From JBAWVR01 sp037147155 (lineage in GTDB: Bacteria > Patescibacteriota > Minisyncoccia > Phycocordibacterales > GWA1-40-21): DNA of 9,843 nucleotides. The translations under genes and the position numbers were made by a program. How positions within the stretch are numbered: position 1 is the stretch's first letter; each line of letters opens with the position of its first letter. The stretch covers positions 1 through 9,843 of the forward strand of contig JBAWVR010000028.1 in NCBI GenBank assembly GCA_037147155.1, in the 5' to 3' direction. The notes beneath the pieces were generated by a model. It did not search any database, was not told the DNA's origin, and worked only from the letters and a program-made list of their open reading frames with translations. Positions 1 through 6,215 of the stretch are shown here, in pieces.

Positions 1-695
1 CCATTAATATTCTTTGCCTCATCAGAAGCCAGGAAGAGGATTTTGTTAGCGATGCTTTGAGGATCCACAAATTTACCATTAGGTAAAGTTTTAAGCATGG
101 CATCCATTTCATCTTTTGGGGCGGTGAGCCAATAGCCGGATTGGACAGAGTGCGGTGAGACACAATTAGCTCGACCAAAATTCTTGAGTAGTTTGCTGTA
201 AGCTTGAGTAATATTAATAACCCCCGCCTTGGCTGCTCCATAAGCCAATTCTTCATAATTACCAGACAAGGCAAATTTTGAAGAGATGTTTATCATTACA
301 CCAGAGTTTTGTTTTAGAAATGTTTCAATCACATACTTCGAAGTATTCATCATGGTAATGAGGTTTTCTTGTAGAGATTTTGTCCATATTTCTGCCGGGC
401 CATTCCATTCATCTCCGTTTGTGTAGTGTCCAACATTATTGACTAATACATCGATTCTTCCAAATTTACTCATAACAGCCTCCACTGACGCCTTGGCTTC
501 ACTTTCATTTATTAAATCTGCTCGCACAGCCAAAGCAACACAACCCAGTTTCTCAATCTCAGCCACCACTTTACTGGCACCTTCAATATTACTTTTGTAT
601 GTAATAGCCACACCATAACCAGCCCGGGCAAAGGTGAGGGCGGTAACTTCACCAATTCCTCTTGAACCTCCAGTAATTAAAACTATTTTATTCAT
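1..695 (-). CDS. Short-chain dehydrogenase/reductase (SDR), 3' end cut by left edge
   Basis: Reading the minus strand from the ATG at 693-695 gives 231 complete codons with no stop; the C-terminus lies off the left edge. It is a classical SDR Rossmann oxidoreductase, using NAD(P)H on an unknown carbonyl or alcohol. Visible motifs are the dinucleotide-binding TGGSRGIG (residues 8-15), NNVG (86-89), and the catalytic set Ser139, Tyr152 and Lys156 (YxxxK). The arginine inside the glycine motif is often seen in NADP-preferring members. The usual PG-x-V-x-T stretch after the active site appears as PHSVQSG (181-187), a small departure. Classical SDRs are about 245-260 residues, so probably only 15-30 residues are missing. 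FabG-like sugar or acyl reductases are the nearest general type, but the substrate cannot be read from sequence. No SD lies before the ATG; a -10 element sits 7 nt upstream. Confidence 0.9.
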   Translation of the reverse strand, partial: MNKIVLITGGSRGIGEVTALTFARAGYGVAITYKSNIEGASKVVAEIEKLGCVALAVRADLINESEAKASVEAVMSKFGRIDVLVNNVGHYTNGDEWNGPAEIWTKSLQENLITMMNTSKYVIETFLKQNSGVMINISSKFALSGNYEELAYGAAKAGVINITQAYSKLLKNFGRANCVSPHSVQSGYWLTAPKDEMDAMLKTLPNGKFVDPQSIANKILFLASDEAKNIN

Positions 696-702
696 ACAGA
701 AT

Positions 703-708
703 ATTATA
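703..708 (-). promoter_or_regulatory. -10 element for the SDR gene, implying a leaderless or near-leaderless mRNA
   Basis: A perfect TATAAT on the minus strand ends 7 nt before the SDR ATG, so transcription would begin at or within a base or two of the start codon. The -35 region (about 725-731) is weak and falls in the T-tract of the preceding terminator. The missing SD fits leaderless initiation. The start site itself is inferred. Confidence 0.5.
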
Positions 709-723
709 GTGTATTTATGGCAA

Positions 724-755
724 TAAAGAAAACACCCAGCTTTTGACTGGGTGTT
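724..755 (-). terminator. Intrinsic terminator of the Ig-repeat protein gene
   Basis: A perfect 9-bp stem (731-739 with 747-755) with a 7-nt loop is followed on the minus strand by TTTTCTTT. It begins 7 nt past the stop codon of the 708-residue gene and separates it from the SDR gene. Confidence 0.85.
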
Positions 756-761
756 GTCTGA

Positions 762-2888
762 TTATTTGTTTAAAGCTGCTCTAGTGCCAGGTCCAACTGT
801 ACCCAATTGCTCAAGTCCTTTGGCTTTCTGAAACTTTTTAACAGCAGCCACTGTTTGATTACCATAATAGCCAGTTGGTGTAGCTGTTAAATAACCAAGT
901 TCCTTTAATTTTATTTGCAGTTCTTTGACCTCGTTACTAGTCATTCCAAACTTCAGTGGTTTAGTAAAAACATATTTGTTTATGTTGGTAGTAGTGCTAG
1001 TCACTTTTTTGGCAGAGACTATAACAAACAATGAGGCGCAGTTGCCAGTCGATGAGCAAACACTAATACTAGTAAAGCCAGTAGACTTACCTGTGATGGT
1101 CAAAACATTTCCTGACAATGACGCAGTGGCAATATCTGCATAAGTGTTGGTAGAGACATAATTGGCATTTGGCAGTCCGCCAGCAATATTTACTGTTGTA
1201 TTTTCTCCGGCACTAACCGCTGCATAAGTCTTATCAAAGGTAATAGCCGTGGCTGTTACTGTACTAACATTAGAATTACTTACAGTTATATACACAGTAT
1301 TGCATTGACCACCAGTCTGGCAGACAGTCACGTTGGCAGAACCGATTCCAGTACCAGTAATAACCAAGGTGCTTCCACTAATTGAGGCCGCAACAGTATT
1401 TTGATTTGAATTATTGGAGATATAATAACCGCCATTTCCAGTTAAATAAACTGAAGCTGTTTGATTGGCATTAACAGCCACATTATTTTGGCTGAAAACC
1501 GGTTGAACACCAGAGACAGTTGTTCCAGAAGAAGAAACTGATACGAGAAGCGCGATACATTCACCAGTTGATGAACAGACAGTAGCTGAAGAAGAACCAG
1601 ATCTAACTCCAGTGACAGTCACAACACTATCTTTTAGACTGTATTGAACAATACCGTCATTGTCTTGAATTAGATTATAAGGGATTCTACCGCCAGTAAT
1701 ATTAACACCGAGCACTTGTCCAGCCATTACGCTCACATTTCTTTGACTTAAACTGATCGGTCCGCCATATGAAGCTGAAACTGTCACAAAAATCGTTCCA
1801 CAACTACCAGATGGTGCACAAATCACAATCGATGAAGAACCGGGAGTGTTACCATAGAGGGTTATTGTACTGGTAGATAGATATGTTTGGACAATGTTAG
1901 CGTTGGAATTTGATGATAAATAATAGGTTCCAAAACCACCAGAAATACTAACAACCAAAGTTTGGCCAGTTCCAAGAGATGGATACGGCTGATTAAAATT
2001 TAGGCCAGTACTTGAAGATGTGTATGTACCGATAGAGGCATTAACTATGCCGCAAATATTCATATCAGTAGAACAGATTGTGACTGTGGTTGAACCAGTT
2101 GTGCCATTGGCATAAAGAGTTAAAGTCGGGCCATTCAAATTAGTGGAAATAATATTTGGGTTGGAATTGTTTTGAACTTTATAAAAACCACTTCCGCCCG
2201 AGATGGTGATTTGAGTATTTTGCCCACTAATTATTGAAGTAGTGTTTTGACTAAAACTCAATGTTTGAGCTGAAGAATTTTGAACAATAATATAAATACT
2301 GGCACAATTGGAGCTTGAGTTAGAGTTGACTAAACAAACATTAGCTGTGGTTTGACCAGAGCTCAAACCAGTCACAGAAATCTGGTTACCACTAAAGGAG
2401 ATATTGGCAGCTTGTGGATTAGAGTTGTTAGAGAGATACAGTGAATTGGTGCCAATATTTGAGGCGTTGATAGTGATTGTCTGACCAACATTTACAACTG
2501 TACTTGATTGGTTGAGAGTAAGATTTGTATTGGTACTAGAATTGGAGGAAGCATAAGGCCACGATACGTCACTGGAGGCCTGGTTGTTTACCATTACAGA
2601 TGCTGCACTGTATTGACCAATATTAAGATCGTCTAATCTTAGACTGTAAGAAAAATAACCACTAGCATTGGTTGTGCCAAGATATTTTAACTGTAGTCCG
2701 CTGACAGTTGAATTATAACGAAATAGAACATTGGCATTAGCATCACCGTTGGCAATTAAATTTACGTAGCTACTATTGTTTGCATCTGGTGTAAAAGAAA
2801 GTGTAGGAGTCATAGCCCAAGCGGTGTTGGATATGACTAAACCAAGTACAATGGCGCCGATAAAAAATATTTTTTTAAAAATGTTCAT
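762..2888 (-). CDS. Secreted Ig-like repeat protein with C-terminal peptidoglycan-binding domain
   Basis: 708 residues. Residues 1-25 are a signal peptide: NIFKK positive start, hydrophobic core about 8-20, AWA before a likely signal peptidase I cut at 25/26. Residues 27-118 form an N-terminal beta-rich region that may be another sandwich domain. Six tandem Ig-like repeats follow (about 122-625). Residues 641-708 are a peptidoglycan-binding domain of the PG_binding_1 type, with KFGMTSNEVKELQIKLKELG, then GYYGNQTVAAVKKFQ and GPGTRAALNK. The protein is therefore exported and likely anchored to or acting at the cell wall, with the Ig rod extending outward. Composition is very rich in Ser, Thr, Asn and Gly. 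There is no catalytic domain, so an adhesin, stalk or surface-layer role is inference. It is transcribed alone, from a promoter at 2933-2941 to the terminator at 724-755. No clear SD precedes the ATG. Confidence 0.9.
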   Translation of the reverse strand: MNIFKKIFFIGAIVLGLVISNTAWAMTPTLSFTPDANNSSYVNLIANGDANANVLFRYNSTVSGLQLKYLGTTNASGYFSYSLRLDDLNIGQYSAASVMVNNQASSDVSWPYASSNSSTNTNLTLNQSSTVVNVGQTITINASNIGTNSLYLSNNSNPQAANISFSGNQISVTGLSSGQTTANVCLVNSNSSSNCASIYIIVQNSSAQTLSFSQNTTSIISGQNTQITISGGSGFYKVQNNSNPNIISTNLNGPTLTLYANGTTGSTTVTICSTDMNICGIVNASIGTYTSSSTGLNFNQPYPSLGTGQTLVVSISGGFGTYYLSSNSNANIVQTYLSTSTITLYGNTPGSSSIVICAPSGSCGTIFVTVSASYGGPISLSQRNVSVMAGQVLGVNITGGRIPYNLIQDNDGIVQYSLKDSVVTVTGVRSGSSSATVCSSTGECIALLVSVSSSGTTVSGVQPVFSQNNVAVNANQTASVYLTGNGGYYISNNSNQNTVAASISGSTLVITGTGIGSANVTVCQTGGQCNTVYITVSNSNVSTVTATAITFDKTYAAVSAGENTTVNIAGGLPNANYVSTNTYADIATASLSGNVLTITGKSTGFTSISVCSSTGNCASLFVIVSAKKVTSTTTNINKYVFTKPLKFGMTSNEVKELQIKLKELGYLTATPTGYYGNQTVAAVKKFQKAKGLEQLGTVGPGTRAALNK
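1014..2525 (-). repeat. Six tandem Ig-like protein repeats, each with a Cys pair
   Basis: Within the 708-residue protein, units of about 75-83 residues lie at 122-204, 209-288, 295-371, 378-452, 462-537 and 549-625. Each opens with an (I/L)xFxQ-like strand, then GQ or its equivalent, and a central GG or N-rich turn with Y. Each closes with a (V/I)C...C strand pair. The Cys pairs are 185/195, 272/279, 357/363, 438/444, 523/529 and 611/617. The last four have exactly five residues between the cysteines (CxxxGxC in several). The DNA copies are clearly diverged, so this is an old duplication. The general fold resembles BIG2-type bacterial Ig domains, by inference. Confidence 0.85.
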
Positions 2889-2902
2889 AGTAAAGTTGCG
2901 TT

Positions 2903-2930
2903 AAGTTGTTAAAAACTATTATTACAACTT
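2903..2930 (-). promoter_or_regulatory. Inverted repeat in the 5' leader of the Ig-repeat gene
   Basis: AAGTTGT and ACAACTT (7 bp, 14-nt loop) lie between the predicted transcription start and the ATG. They could form a small mRNA hairpin or serve as a DNA operator. There is no T-tract. The role is unknown. Confidence 0.4.
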
Positions 2931-2932
2931 AA

Positions 2933-2941
2933 ATTATATCA
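2933..2941 (-). promoter_or_regulatory. Extended -10 promoter of the Ig-repeat gene
   Basis: The minus strand reads TGATATAAT, a perfect -10 hexamer with the TGn extension. No convincing -35 lies 16-18 nt upstream, which is common for extended -10 promoters. The leader would be about 38 nt. Confidence 0.6.
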
Positions 2942-2979
2942 TATTGTTATCAAAATTTGGGTATTTTTTCGAAATTGAG

Positions 2980-3017
2980 AATTAGAAAAGGGCTACCAGA
3001 AACAACTGGTAGCCCTT
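2980..3017 (-). terminator. Intrinsic terminator after the membrane-protein gene
   Basis: A perfect 12-bp stem (2988-2999 with 3006-3017) and 6-nt loop is followed on the minus strand by TTTTCTAATT, a moderate U-tract. It lies 25 nt past the stop codon at 3042. Confidence 0.8.
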
Positions 3018-3024
3018 CAAGCGT

Positions 3025-3050
3025 CTCTGCTGATGAGAGTCTCAGCAGAG
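3025..3050 (-). other. Hairpin containing the stop codon of the membrane-protein gene
   Basis: CTCTGCTGA (3025-3033) pairs perfectly with TCAGCAGAG (3042-3050), giving 9 bp with an 8-nt loop. The TGA stop (3042-3044) is inside the stem. It has no U-tract and sits directly before the intrinsic terminator. It may stabilise the mRNA 3' end. Confidence 0.5.
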
Positions 3051-3590
3051 CAGCCACGGAAGAACGAAGAGGAAGCAGAAGATGACGTTGATTCCAGAGA
3101 ACAAACGATCTTCGACTGTCCATTTGTCTGCTGCAAAAAATGACAGCAGATTGGTTAACGTGAACAAGGCATTCGGCAGGACCGGACTGATTTCCGGATT
3201 TTTCCAAATCACGACCAGGAAGGGAATACCCGCAATCGCCGCCGCTAGAGTGGAAGAAATCAGAGCCCATTTGTCACCCTTGATTTTCCACAGTAGGAGA
3301 CAAGTGATGACGAGCGCGGCCACTACAGAATCCAGCGTTGACCACTGGCATCTTCCCTTGAATAGGAGAACGATGGCAGTCAGAGTTGCTCCGCTGCCAT
3401 AGACGAGCGGAATACTCGGATTAGCTTTCTTCTTGTAGGTCGTATAGGCCGTGATGAGATTCAGCATTGACCACAAAGCAAATGTGGTAAATGACAGATT
3501 TTCTCCCGTACCCATGAGGGTAGAGAAGATCATCAAGCTGTAGGCGATAATGCCGATTGTCAGGCTTGTTTTGGCCAGAATTTCCTTCAT
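3042..3590 (-). CDS. Unrecognised polytopic membrane protein, 182 aa
   Basis: I do not recognise the family. Hydrophobicity suggests 6-7 membrane segments, near residues 8-27, 33-51, 60-78, 85-102, 107-129, 138-153 and 165-181, with a basic loop (TYKKKANPS, 52-59) between segments 2 and 3. Recurring tryptophans at segment edges (W40, W83, W101, W108, W129, W157) and small-residue helices hint at an internally repeated helical-hairpin protein. A PQ-loop or small-transporter fold is possible but not shown. The gene has the best translation signal in the window: AAGGAGGT (complement at 3596-3603), 5 nt before the ATG. A TTTACA-17-TATACT promoter, divergent from the yjjX promoter, drives it, and a terminator closes it, so it is a single-gene unit. 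Real coding is supported by promoter, SD, length and terminator together. Confidence 0.8.
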   Translation of the reverse strand: MKEILAKTSLTIGIIAYSLMIFSTLMGTGENLSFTTFALWSMLNLITAYTTYKKKANPSIPLVYGSGATLTAIVLLFKGRCQWSTLDSVVAALVITCLLLWKIKGDKWALISSTLAAAIAGIPFLVVIWKNPEISPVLPNALFTLTNLLSFFAADKWTVEDRLFSGINVIFCFLFVLPWLLC

Positions 3591-3629
3591 AACGGACCTC
3601 CTTGTTGGTTGTTGAAAGTGTCTGTATAG

Positions 3630-3658
3630 AGTATATCATATATTATACGATTTGTAAA
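3630..3658 (-). promoter_or_regulatory. Promoter of the membrane-protein gene
   Basis: Minus strand: TTTACA (3653-3658), 17-nt spacer, TATACT (3630-3635), preceded by TGA as an extended -10. The leader is about 33 nt and carries a full SD. It lies back to back with the promoter at 3677-3705. Confidence 0.75.
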
Positions 3659-3676
3659 GGGGTAATATTTGATATA

Positions 3677-3705
3677 TTGACAATATACATCTTATCATGT
3701 ATAGT
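3677..3705 (+). promoter_or_regulatory. Promoter of the yjjX-like gene
   Basis: TTGACA (3677-3682), exact 17-nt spacer, TATAGT (3700-3705), so near-consensus sigma-70. The start would be near 3712, leaving a leader of about 70 nt. Only about 18 nt separate this -35 from the -35 of the opposite promoter, so the two could compete or share a regulator. Confidence 0.8.
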
Positions 3706-3783
3706 AATATACAGTTACAGTTCAAGGTGTAAATGGCTTTTTGTCATTCACCAAGTTTGAAAAGAGAGAAGAAAGGACAAAAC

Positions 3784-4305
3784 ATGAAGATTGTTGTTGG
3801 TTCGACCAGCGAGCACAAGTTGGCGGCAGTCCGTCAGGCCTGTGTCCAGATTGGACTAGTGGCCGAAGTGGTTGGTATCAAAACCGACTCACGGCAGGAT
3901 GAACAGCCGATTGGTACCAAGAGTGCTTTTCTTGGCGCTCGAATCAGAGCCAATGCGGTGCTCAGCGTCTATCCCGACGATGTTTGCATCGGTATCGAAA
4001 GCGGCATCGTTCACACGGGCAATCGCTTCGGTCACTTCATGGACATGGCCTATGTCGTTATCGCTCGACGGGACACTGACCTGATCGTGACGACGACGCC
4101 GTCCATTGAATTTCCGAGCGAGTGCTACTACGAAGCGGCGCGTCGCGGTTTCAAGACTACGACTGTCGGTTCGATTATCGCTGAGAAGTTTGGTGGCAAC
4201 TCGACCGATCCGCATGCGACCCTGACCAAGGGCCGCGTGACTCGGATGAGCACGTTGGTGGCGGGACTCGTTCCGGCCCTTCTCCAGCTCGATACCAAGT
4301 CCTGA
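3784..4305 (+). CDS. yjjX: Inosine/xanthosine triphosphatase (YjjX / DUF84 family)
   Basis: 173 residues, close to the usual 170-180 for the family. These NTPases hydrolyse ITP and XTP to keep deaminated purines out of nucleic acids. The family opening is clear in VVGSTSEHKLAAV (4-16), a beta strand followed by a phosphate-binding turn. The hallmark GIESGI lies at 70-75, and the C-terminal signature ATLTKGRVTRMSTLVAGLVPAL lies at 145-166. The frame is open back to an ATG at 3733, but the family N-terminus (MKIVVGST) and AAGGA 6 nt upstream favour 3784. It is transcribed alone from a strong promoter. It is richer in G+C than the Ig and SDR genes on its left (estimated about 54% by eye in 3841-3960), with many C/G third positions, which may reflect transfer. 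A cytosolic nucleotide house-cleaning role is likely; exact substrate preference is not visible. Confidence 0.85.
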   Translation: MKIVVGSTSEHKLAAVRQACVQIGLVAEVVGIKTDSRQDEQPIGTKSAFLGARIRANAVLSVYPDDVCIGIESGIVHTGNRFGHFMDMAYVVIARRDTDLIVTTTPSIEFPSECYYEAARRGFKTTTVGSIIAEKFGGNSTDPHATLTKGRVTRMSTLVAGLVPALLQLDTKS

Positions 4306-4325
4306 TTCTTGTCTCGACTCATTCG

Positions 4326-4358
4326 CTCCCGCGCCACCTGGCCCGGGAGTTTTCTTTT
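4326..4358 (+). terminator. Intrinsic terminator of yjjX
   Basis: CTCCCG (4326-4331) pairs with CGGGAG (4344-4349). One C/C mismatch is followed by an inner GCC/GGC and a 4-nt loop, and then TTTTCTTTT (4350-4358). It starts 21 nt after the stop codon. Confidence 0.8.
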
Positions 4359-4359
4359 A

Positions 4360-4405
4360 CTTACAAAGGGTTACCCTTCGTTAACGAAGGGGAACCCTTT
4401 GTAAG
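4360..4405. repeat. 46-nt near-perfect palindrome between convergent genes
   Basis: A 13-bp outer stem (4360-4372 with 4393-4405) is separated by one A/G mismatch from an 18-nt perfect inner palindrome (4374-4391, centred on GTTAAC). Each half also contains its own short hairpin (AAGGG-TTA-CCCTT and AAGGG-GAA-CCCTT). One long hairpin or two small ones can therefore form. No proper U-tract follows on either strand, and both adjacent genes have their own terminators. Confidence 0.7.
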
Positions 4406-4431
4406 ACAAAAAGTGTGGTGTAATATGGTGC

Positions 4432-4486
4432 AAAAAAAACGGAGGTGAGACCTTAAATCAAGAAAAAGGTCTCTCCTCGGTTTTTT
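4432..4486 (-). terminator. Terminator of the nrdD-nrdG-suf operon (bidirectional shape)
   Basis: The stem is 8 bp (4447-4454 with 4466-4473), a T/T mismatch, then 4 bp (4442-4445 with 4475-4478). On the minus strand eight Ts follow, right after the operon's last stop codon at 4491. On the plus strand six Ts follow, so it may also back up the yjjX terminator. Confidence 0.85.
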
Positions 4487-4490
4487 AAAA

Positions 4491-5420
4491 TTACAAAATT
4501 CCCATCATTCCGCGGACAATAATATCAGTGGCTTCTTCTTCGTTGAAACCACGAGATAGGAGAGTTTCGAGCTGGGTATTATTGACTCTGCCGACGACAG
4601 CTTCGTGGGTCACTCTGGCAGTCGGATTAGCCACTTTGATGCCCGGTTTGGCCTCGGCGGTAGCTTGGTCGGCGATTATCTCTACGCAGTCCAGGTGGCC
4701 AAATGAGTGGCTTCCAAGGGCTTTTATGGTGCCTTTTACAAGGCCACTAGAGGCCCCAGAAAGGCCTAGGCGAGAGGTTAATTGGGCTTTGGCTTCTATA
4801 CCTTTCAAGACCGCTTCTTCGGCTATAATGATAGAATCATCGGCCTTGCCGATAACCATAGCGTTCACTATAGCCTTGGCCTGGTCACCCAAAAAGTTCT
4901 TGTAATTCATGTTCATTTTGCCTTGGCGGTTGGTGGTGGCTCGGAGGTTGGTATGGCACACCCCACCTTCGGCAATGTTGATTTTGATGTCGGCATGAAC
5001 GTCAGCTCCAGTCACTCCGTGGTCATGAGTTTCGCTGTAAGTCAGATGGGCGCCGGCACCCACATTGAATGTTCCGAGCATGTGATGAGCGGACTGTGCC
5101 ACCGGGAAAATACAGTAAGCATTGAGATGGGCCCGAGCGCCGGCGCCCACATTTATCGTCACATCAAGCTCCTGTTTATAGCTTGCCGAAGAAATACCAA
5201 AACAAAATGTCAGTGGTTTTTCAATTTGAACTTTCTCGTCTATTGTTACAGTCAATTTCAAAACCTTGCCAACAGTCTCCTCGGCAAAATGGCAACCCGG
5301 TATCTCATGGGCTTGAATAACTTTCTTATTTATACAATAGCAAGAGCCACCATCGTTTTTACACCAGGTGTCTTTGGAAATTTCTTCGTATTTATTTTTT
5401 ATTAAATCTAAGTTGGTCAT
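4491..5420 (-). CDS. SufB/SufD-family Fe-S assembly scaffold (short, SmsB-like)
   Basis: 309 residues, shorter than SufB (about 470-495) or SufD (about 420). It is essentially the beta-helix core and C-terminal part of the SufB/SufD family, which with SufC assembles Fe-S clusters in the cytosol. The C-terminal signature is clear: ARVTHEAVVGRVNNTQLETL (268-287), then SRGFNEEEATDIIVRGMM (289-306). Cys245 in GHLDCVEIIAD sits where the essential SufB cysteine lies. His272 matches the conserved His of the HEA / SHGATVG motif. The N-terminus has its own cysteines (C20, C27, C29, C43), which is unusual. It lies 114 nt after sufC, a gap filled by an inverted repeat pair. No clear SD. With no second SufB/D gene here, it may work as a homodimer with SufC, as in the minimal SUF-like (SMS) systems. 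Family assignment is firm; the name sufB, sufD or smsB is not. Confidence 0.85.
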   Translation of the reverse strand: MTNLDLIKNKYEEISKDTWCKNDGGSCYCINKKVIQAHEIPGCHFAEETVGKVLKLTVTIDEKVQIEKPLTFCFGISSASYKQELDVTINVGAGARAHLNAYCIFPVAQSAHHMLGTFNVGAGAHLTYSETHDHGVTGADVHADIKINIAEGGVCHTNLRATTNRQGKMNMNYKNFLGDQAKAIVNAMVIGKADDSIIIAEEAVLKGIEAKAQLTSRLGLSGASSGLVKGTIKALGSHSFGHLDCVEIIADQATAEAKPGIKVANPTARVTHEAVVGRVNNTQLETLLSRGFNEEEATDIIVRGMMGIL

Positions 5421-5457
5421 TTTTTTCTTTAATTTTCTGTCTCTGAGTCTTCTTTTT

Positions 5458-5494
5458 CGTCATTGCGAGGAGTCTTTGCGACAAAGCAATCCAG
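5458..5494 (+). repeat. Interspersed palindromic repeat, copy 1
   Basis: CGTCATTGCGAGG, a 10-nt variable part, then a degenerate GCGACAAAGCAATCCAGG. It matches the copies at 9434 and 9574. It lies between the sufB/D-like and sufC-like genes, facing an inverted partner at 5520-5544. Confidence 0.75.
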
Positions 5495-5519
5495 GAAAGG
5501 TTGTTTTGTAACTAAAGGT

Positions 5520-5544
5520 CTGGGTTGCTTCGGATTACCTCGCA
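5520..5544 (-). repeat. Interspersed palindromic repeat, inverted copy 2, forming the 3' end of sufC
   Basis: On the minus strand it reads TGCGAGG, 5 nt, CGAAGCAA, CCCAG, the same element in inverted orientation to copy 1. It contains the TAA stop of the sufC-like gene and encodes its last residues. Copies 1 and 2 can pair into an imperfect hairpin of about 25 bp in the operon mRNA. Confidence 0.65.
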
Positions 5545-6215
5545 GAGACCGAAGGAAACAATTTTCCCCCCTCCATCTTCATCCTCTGATCCGCCAAGTC
5601 ATACAATACCGGCTGATGCGAAATCAAAATCACAATCCTTTTCTCTCGCTTCATCTGCGCCAAACAGTCTCGAAGAAATGTGAGTGATGCCTGGTCCAGT
5701 CCTGCATCAGGCTCGTCGAGTATCACCACCTGCGATTTATTATTAAATATTGCCGACAGTTGCACTCGCTTCATCTCACCACCTGACAAAGTCTTGTCCA
5801 CCTTACGTTTCAAATATTTTTTGGGGTCCAAGTTCACTAGTCGCACCGAGCTAGACACCGTCTTGGCGGGAGAATCTTTTTTGAACAATCCAACATACTG
5901 TGCCACTGATATTCCTTCAAACCTCGCCGGTTCTTGCCAGAGCAAACTCACCCCGAGTTGTGCTCGTTCATTCATTTTCAAGAAATTCAATTTGATTCCG
6001 CCAAGTCGAATATCCCCAGTCGCTCCACGATATTTTTCGCGGCCAGCTATGGTATAGGCGAGGCTACTTTTACCAGACCCGTTTTCACCAGTGATGAGTG
6101 TAATGGTCCCCGGCAAAAATTCGCCAGAGCACGCCGAAAGAATCTCGTGTTGGTCCACAACAAGGCTCAAATTGTCCAGTATTAGTGATTTATCTGACGA
6201 AAGCTTCGGTGACAT
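5535..6215 (-). CDS. sufC: SufC-like ABC ATPase of Fe-S cluster assembly
   Basis: 226 residues from the ATG at 6213-6215; SufC is usually about 245-260. It is a soluble ABC ATPase that powers Fe-S assembly on the SufB/D scaffold. It has Walker A GENGSGKS (43-50), Q-loop Gln94, signature LSGGE (143-147), Walker B VVILDEPD (163-170, catalytic Glu168), D-loop AGLD and switch His200. SufC-type features are SLAYTIAGREKY after Walker A, NERAQLGVSLLWQEP with EGISV, and no membrane partner. The next gene is SufB/D, which settles the role. The frame is open to an ATG at 6269, but the family opening (SLILDNLSLVV) fits the later start; both overlap nrdG, the later one by 26 nt. No SD is visible, so translational coupling to nrdG is likely. 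The last residues and stop come from an inserted repeat, giving a slightly altered C-terminus. Confidence 0.85.
   Translation of the reverse strand: MSPKLSSDKSLILDNLSLVVDQHEILSACSGEFLPGTITLITGENGSGKSSLAYTIAGREKYRGATGDIRLGGIKLNFLKMNERAQLGVSLLWQEPARFEGISVAQYVGLFKKDSPAKTVSSSVRLVNLDPKKYLKRKVDKTLSGGEMKRVQLSAIFNNKSQVVILDEPDAGLDQASLTFLRDCLAQMKREKRIVILISHQPVLYDLADQRMKMEGGKLFPSVSAR

Noticed and set aside
2950..3270. 106-residue minus-strand open frame overlapping the membrane-protein gene
   Set aside because: It runs through the terminator and lies out of frame with the gene that has the promoter and SD.
3733..3783. Longer start for the yjjX-like gene
   Set aside because: The 17 added residues are not family-like. 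The AAGGTG before the ATG at 3733 is too close (3 nt), while the start at 3784 has a well-placed AAGGA and the family N-terminus.
4360..4405. Palindrome considered as an intrinsic terminator
   Set aside because: Neither side has a T-tract in the proper orientation, and dedicated terminators lie on both sides.
4782..5405. 207-residue plus-strand open frame
   Set aside because: Antisense to the firmly assigned SufB/D-family gene, with no recognisable domain.
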